Shown here one piece after another: positions 7,224-8,858 of a stretch of DNA of 8,858 nucleotides. The notes below the pieces were generated by a model, which was not told the DNA's origin, did no database searches, and worked only from the letters and a program-made list of their open reading frames with translations. Made by a program: the position numbers and the translations under genes. Source of the DNA: an uncultured Christensenella sp. (GTDB lineage Bacteria > Bacillota > Clostridia > Christensenellales > Borkfalkiaceae); the NCBI GenBank assembly GCA_910586365.1, contig CAJUGP010000057.1, forward strand, positions 1 to 8,858, given 5' to 3'. Positions within the stretch are counted from its first letter, which is position 1, and each line of letters opens with the position of its first letter.

Positions 7224-7994
7224 AGAACGCACAATATTGAAAATACATATTCCGATAATAGCTACTATCATAACAATATATACCATCTCCGCCTTGTTGA
7301 CCGATATGCGTTTGAGCACGGCGCTGCCGATCAGTCCGCCGCCAACGCCGCCAAAAATCATAGCGACTAAATCGTAAGCATTAAAGGACGGAATCCCCAT
7401 GGCAATCGTTAAAATCAAGCTGGCGGTTTGCGATACTGCAATCACAAAAAGGGAACCGAAAGCGGCTTCCTTTAACCCAAGCGAGAATAGTATGTACAAA
7501 AGAACAAGGTTGATCGGACCTCCGCCGATTCCCAAAAAAGCGGAAAAAAGCCCTAATAAGATACCCGACAATAAGACCACTGGTATATTTTTTACGTGCA
7601 AGCCTTTTATTCTTTTCTTAAAGATACTGTACAACAACGCCCCCGCGAGGAGGACGAGCAAAACGCACGCCTGCACAAGGACGACTAATTTATCGTTCCC
7701 GACAGCCTTTTTTACGAGACCGAATAAGAGATTCCCCGACACGCCTCCCGCCGCCGCACCGAATGCGAGCGGCGTGACGAACTTCATAGGCGGTTTTGAA
7801 GCTTTACGGTTGCGTATCATGGACACGATCGACATGGAAAGCACCATACAGCCGCAAAGGAAATTTGCAGTCGCGCTTGGAAGCAACCCCGCAGCGTCCA
7901 CGACAGGTTTTACGATGACTCCCCCGCCTATACCGGTCAATGCGCCCAATACGGAAGCAGAGATCGCTATTATAAAAAGTAAGAATGCGTGCAA
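7215..7994 (-). CDS. TauE/SafE-family sulfite/sulfur-oxyanion exporter
   Basis: A 259-residue integral membrane protein of the TauE/SafE (DUF81) family, whose characterised members are linked to export of sulfite, sulfoacetate or related anions. It shows the family's internal duplication: GIGGG at 21-25 and again GIGGGPIN at 155-162, each following a hydrophobic helix. About eight membrane segments can be read (roughly 3-25, 44-60, 72-93, 103-123, 137-173 as two, 181-200, 207-227, 238-256), with a basic loop at 126-135. The start is TTG at 7994: GGAG, inside the last codons of the preceding sulfatase, is 5 nt upstream, and the next Met would delete the first helix and GIGGG. It sits 2 nt after that sulfatase's stop, so the two are translationally coupled. 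In this operon it most likely removes sulfate or sulfite produced in the cytoplasm by the sulfatases. Substrate and direction of transport are inferred. Confidence 0.9.
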   Translation of the reverse strand: MHAFLLFIIAISASVLGALTGIGGGVIVKPVVDAAGLLPSATANFLCGCMVLSMSIVSMIRNRKASKPPMKFVTPLAFGAAAGGVSGNLLFGLVKKAVGNDKLVVLVQACVLLVLLAGALLYSIFKKRIKGLHVKNIPVVLLSGILLGLFSAFLGIGGGPINLVLLYILFSLGLKEAAFGSLFVIAVSQTASLILTIAMGIPSFNAYDLVAMIFGGVGGGLIGSAVLKRISVNKAEMVYIVMIVAIIGICIFNIVRSAL

Positions 7995-7996
7995 AT

Positions 7997-8858
7997 TTAC
8001 TCCGTTTCCTCGGCAGACGTAAACCGGATGATTCTGTCTTTGATATAAGTTCCCTCATAATAGGAACAAGGTCGGAAGTTATCGTGCACGCGCCGCATTT
8101 CCGCATGCATCGCTTCTTTCAGTTTCTCTTTTAATGGCAGATAAGCCGTATCGTTCGCAAGATTTTTCATCTGCAACGGATCGGCAACATTGTCGTAAAG
8201 ATGCTCTTCTCCGTCTGCAAGATAAACGGCGTAAGTATACCGCTTTGTTCTGTATGCGCGCCATTCGTGCCCGTCCTCAAATATCGCGGTCGCACCCGTG
8301 CCCTGCATCAGTACGCCTTCCGGTTCTTCGGCGCCTTTTTCTTTCAGAAGCGCCTTGCTCAAATCTCTCCCCTCCGCCTCCTTGGGACAATCGATACCCA
8401 TAAAAGAGAGCAGTGTCGGCATGATGTCCACCGTATTGAGACATACGTCGTTTTTGCCTTTCGGCAGCTTATCGCCCCACTGCATCAGGAAAGGCACGCG
8501 CACCGCTTCTTCGTAAAAAATATTCTTCGCTCTTCTGCCGTGTGCGCCGAACATTTCGCCGTGATCGGACGTAAAAACGAAAATCGTATCGTTTTCGATG
8601 CCGCAATCCTTAATTGCCTGTTTCATCCGTCCGACGTTTTTATCGACGTTGGCAACCATGGCGTAATAAACACGCATCCATTCGGGAATTTTCTCTCTGC
8701 CCTGCGGACGGATCCGAGCCCAATCGTCGGCGTGCGGGTCGTCGGTGTCGCAATAATTTTTCGGATAGTCGAACTCTACGTCCTCGAACATTTCATAATA
8801 TTCGGGAGGAACATTCCATTTCTCCCACGGATCGTGAGGCGTGCCGACGGAAAGGAAC
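7997..8858 (-). CDS. S1-family sulfatase, C-terminal part (5' end beyond window)
   Basis: The last 286 residues of a sulfatase; the frame stays open to the right edge, so the N-terminal part with the catalytic Cys signature is not visible. The first visible residues, FLSVGTPHDPWE, are the family strand carrying an active-site His. FTSDHGEMFGAHG supplies the Asp-His metal pair, followed by the substrate-contacting Lys (RRAKNIF) and RVPFLMQW. The tail EHLYDNVADPLQMKNLAND is the standard sulfatase ending. An ATG at 8791 is only an internal Met, because conserved family sequence continues upstream of it. The stop TAA is followed after 2 nt by the TTG start of the exporter, whose ribosome site lies inside this gene. 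Whether it has a signal peptide and whether it is Cys- or Ser-type cannot be seen here. Confidence 0.88.
   Translation of the reverse strand, partial: FLSVGTPHDPWEKWNVPPEYYEMFEDVEFDYPKNYCDTDDPHADDWARIRPQGREKIPEWMRVYYAMVANVDKNVGRMKQAIKDCGIENDTIFVFTSDHGEMFGAHGRRAKNIFYEEAVRVPFLMQWGDKLPKGKNDVCLNTVDIMPTLLSFMGIDCPKEAEGRDLSKALLKEKGAEEPEGVLMQGTGATAIFEDGHEWRAYRTKRYTYAVYLADGEEHLYDNVADPLQMKNLANDTAYLPLKEKLKEAMHAEMRRVHDNFRPCSYYEGTYIKDRIIRFTSAEETE
8000..8003 (-). promoter_or_regulatory. Ribosome binding site GGAG for the TTG start of the exporter
   Basis: GGAG on the minus strand overlaps the last Glu codon of the upstream sulfatase and stands 5 nt before TTG at 7994. It supports the rare start codon and coupling of the two genes. 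Confidence 0.65.

Noticed and set aside
7399..8022. 207-residue open frame on the plus strand
   Set aside because: It lies antisense to the exporter, is Pro/Thr/Lys-rich without family motifs, and has no ribosome site; it is a shadow of a clear membrane protein.
1..8858. CRISPR array, tRNA, rRNA, riboswitch or insertion sequence
   Set aside because: No regularly spaced repeats, no recognisable tRNA or rRNA segments, no transposase and no conserved riboswitch core were seen; the largest gap without a gene is about 260 nt.

Overview
The window looks like chromosomal or integrated accessory DNA of an anaerobic, probably Clostridia-type, Bacillota bacterium. This rests on purine-rich Shine-Dalgarno sites (AGGAG, GGGGAG), GTG and TTG starts, an oxygen-sensitive radical-SAM sulfatase maturase, sulfatases without signal peptides, and a sigma-70-like protein of a kind I associate with Firmicutes conjugative elements. 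The taxon is an inference from gene content; no rRNA or tRNA is visible.

Layout. Bases 1-545 hold the 3' part of a rightward sigma-70-like regulator. A hairpin with T-runs on both strands (562-592) lies between it and everything else. From the right edge down to 806 all genes run leftward: a partial S1 sulfatase (7997-8858), a TauE/SafE exporter (7215-7994), a second sulfatase (5691-7154), two Gfo/Idh/MocA oxidoreductases overlapping by 4 nt (4538-5677 and 3480-4541), a third sulfatase (1972-3411), and an anaerobic sulfatase-maturating enzyme, anSME (806-1915). Gaps range from a 4-nt overlap to 68 nt, so this is probably one operon with its promoter beyond the right edge. Structured intergenic elements at 7179-7223 and 3427-3450 may tune expression.

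How the genes fit together. The two sulfatases whose N-termini are visible have a Cys-type catalytic motif (CGPAR, CAPSR), which must be oxidised to formylglycine; anSME does this in anaerobes. Neither has a signal peptide, so desulfation probably happens in the cytoplasm after uptake of a sulfated small molecule or oligosaccharide. TauE/SafE would then expel the sulfur oxyanion, and the NAD(P)-dependent oxidoreductases would process the desulfated sugar or cyclitol. No transporter for the substrate is visible.

Main surprise. The maturase reading frame is interrupted by one in-frame TAG at codon 83 (1667-1669). Both halves are in the same frame, the total length matches the family, and every iron-sulfur cysteine and the catalytic Asp are intact. 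It is either a very recent nonsense mutation (or a base error), which would leave the operon's own sulfatases unmatured, or a suppressed/recoded amber codon. None of the eight gene-ending stops in the window is TAG.
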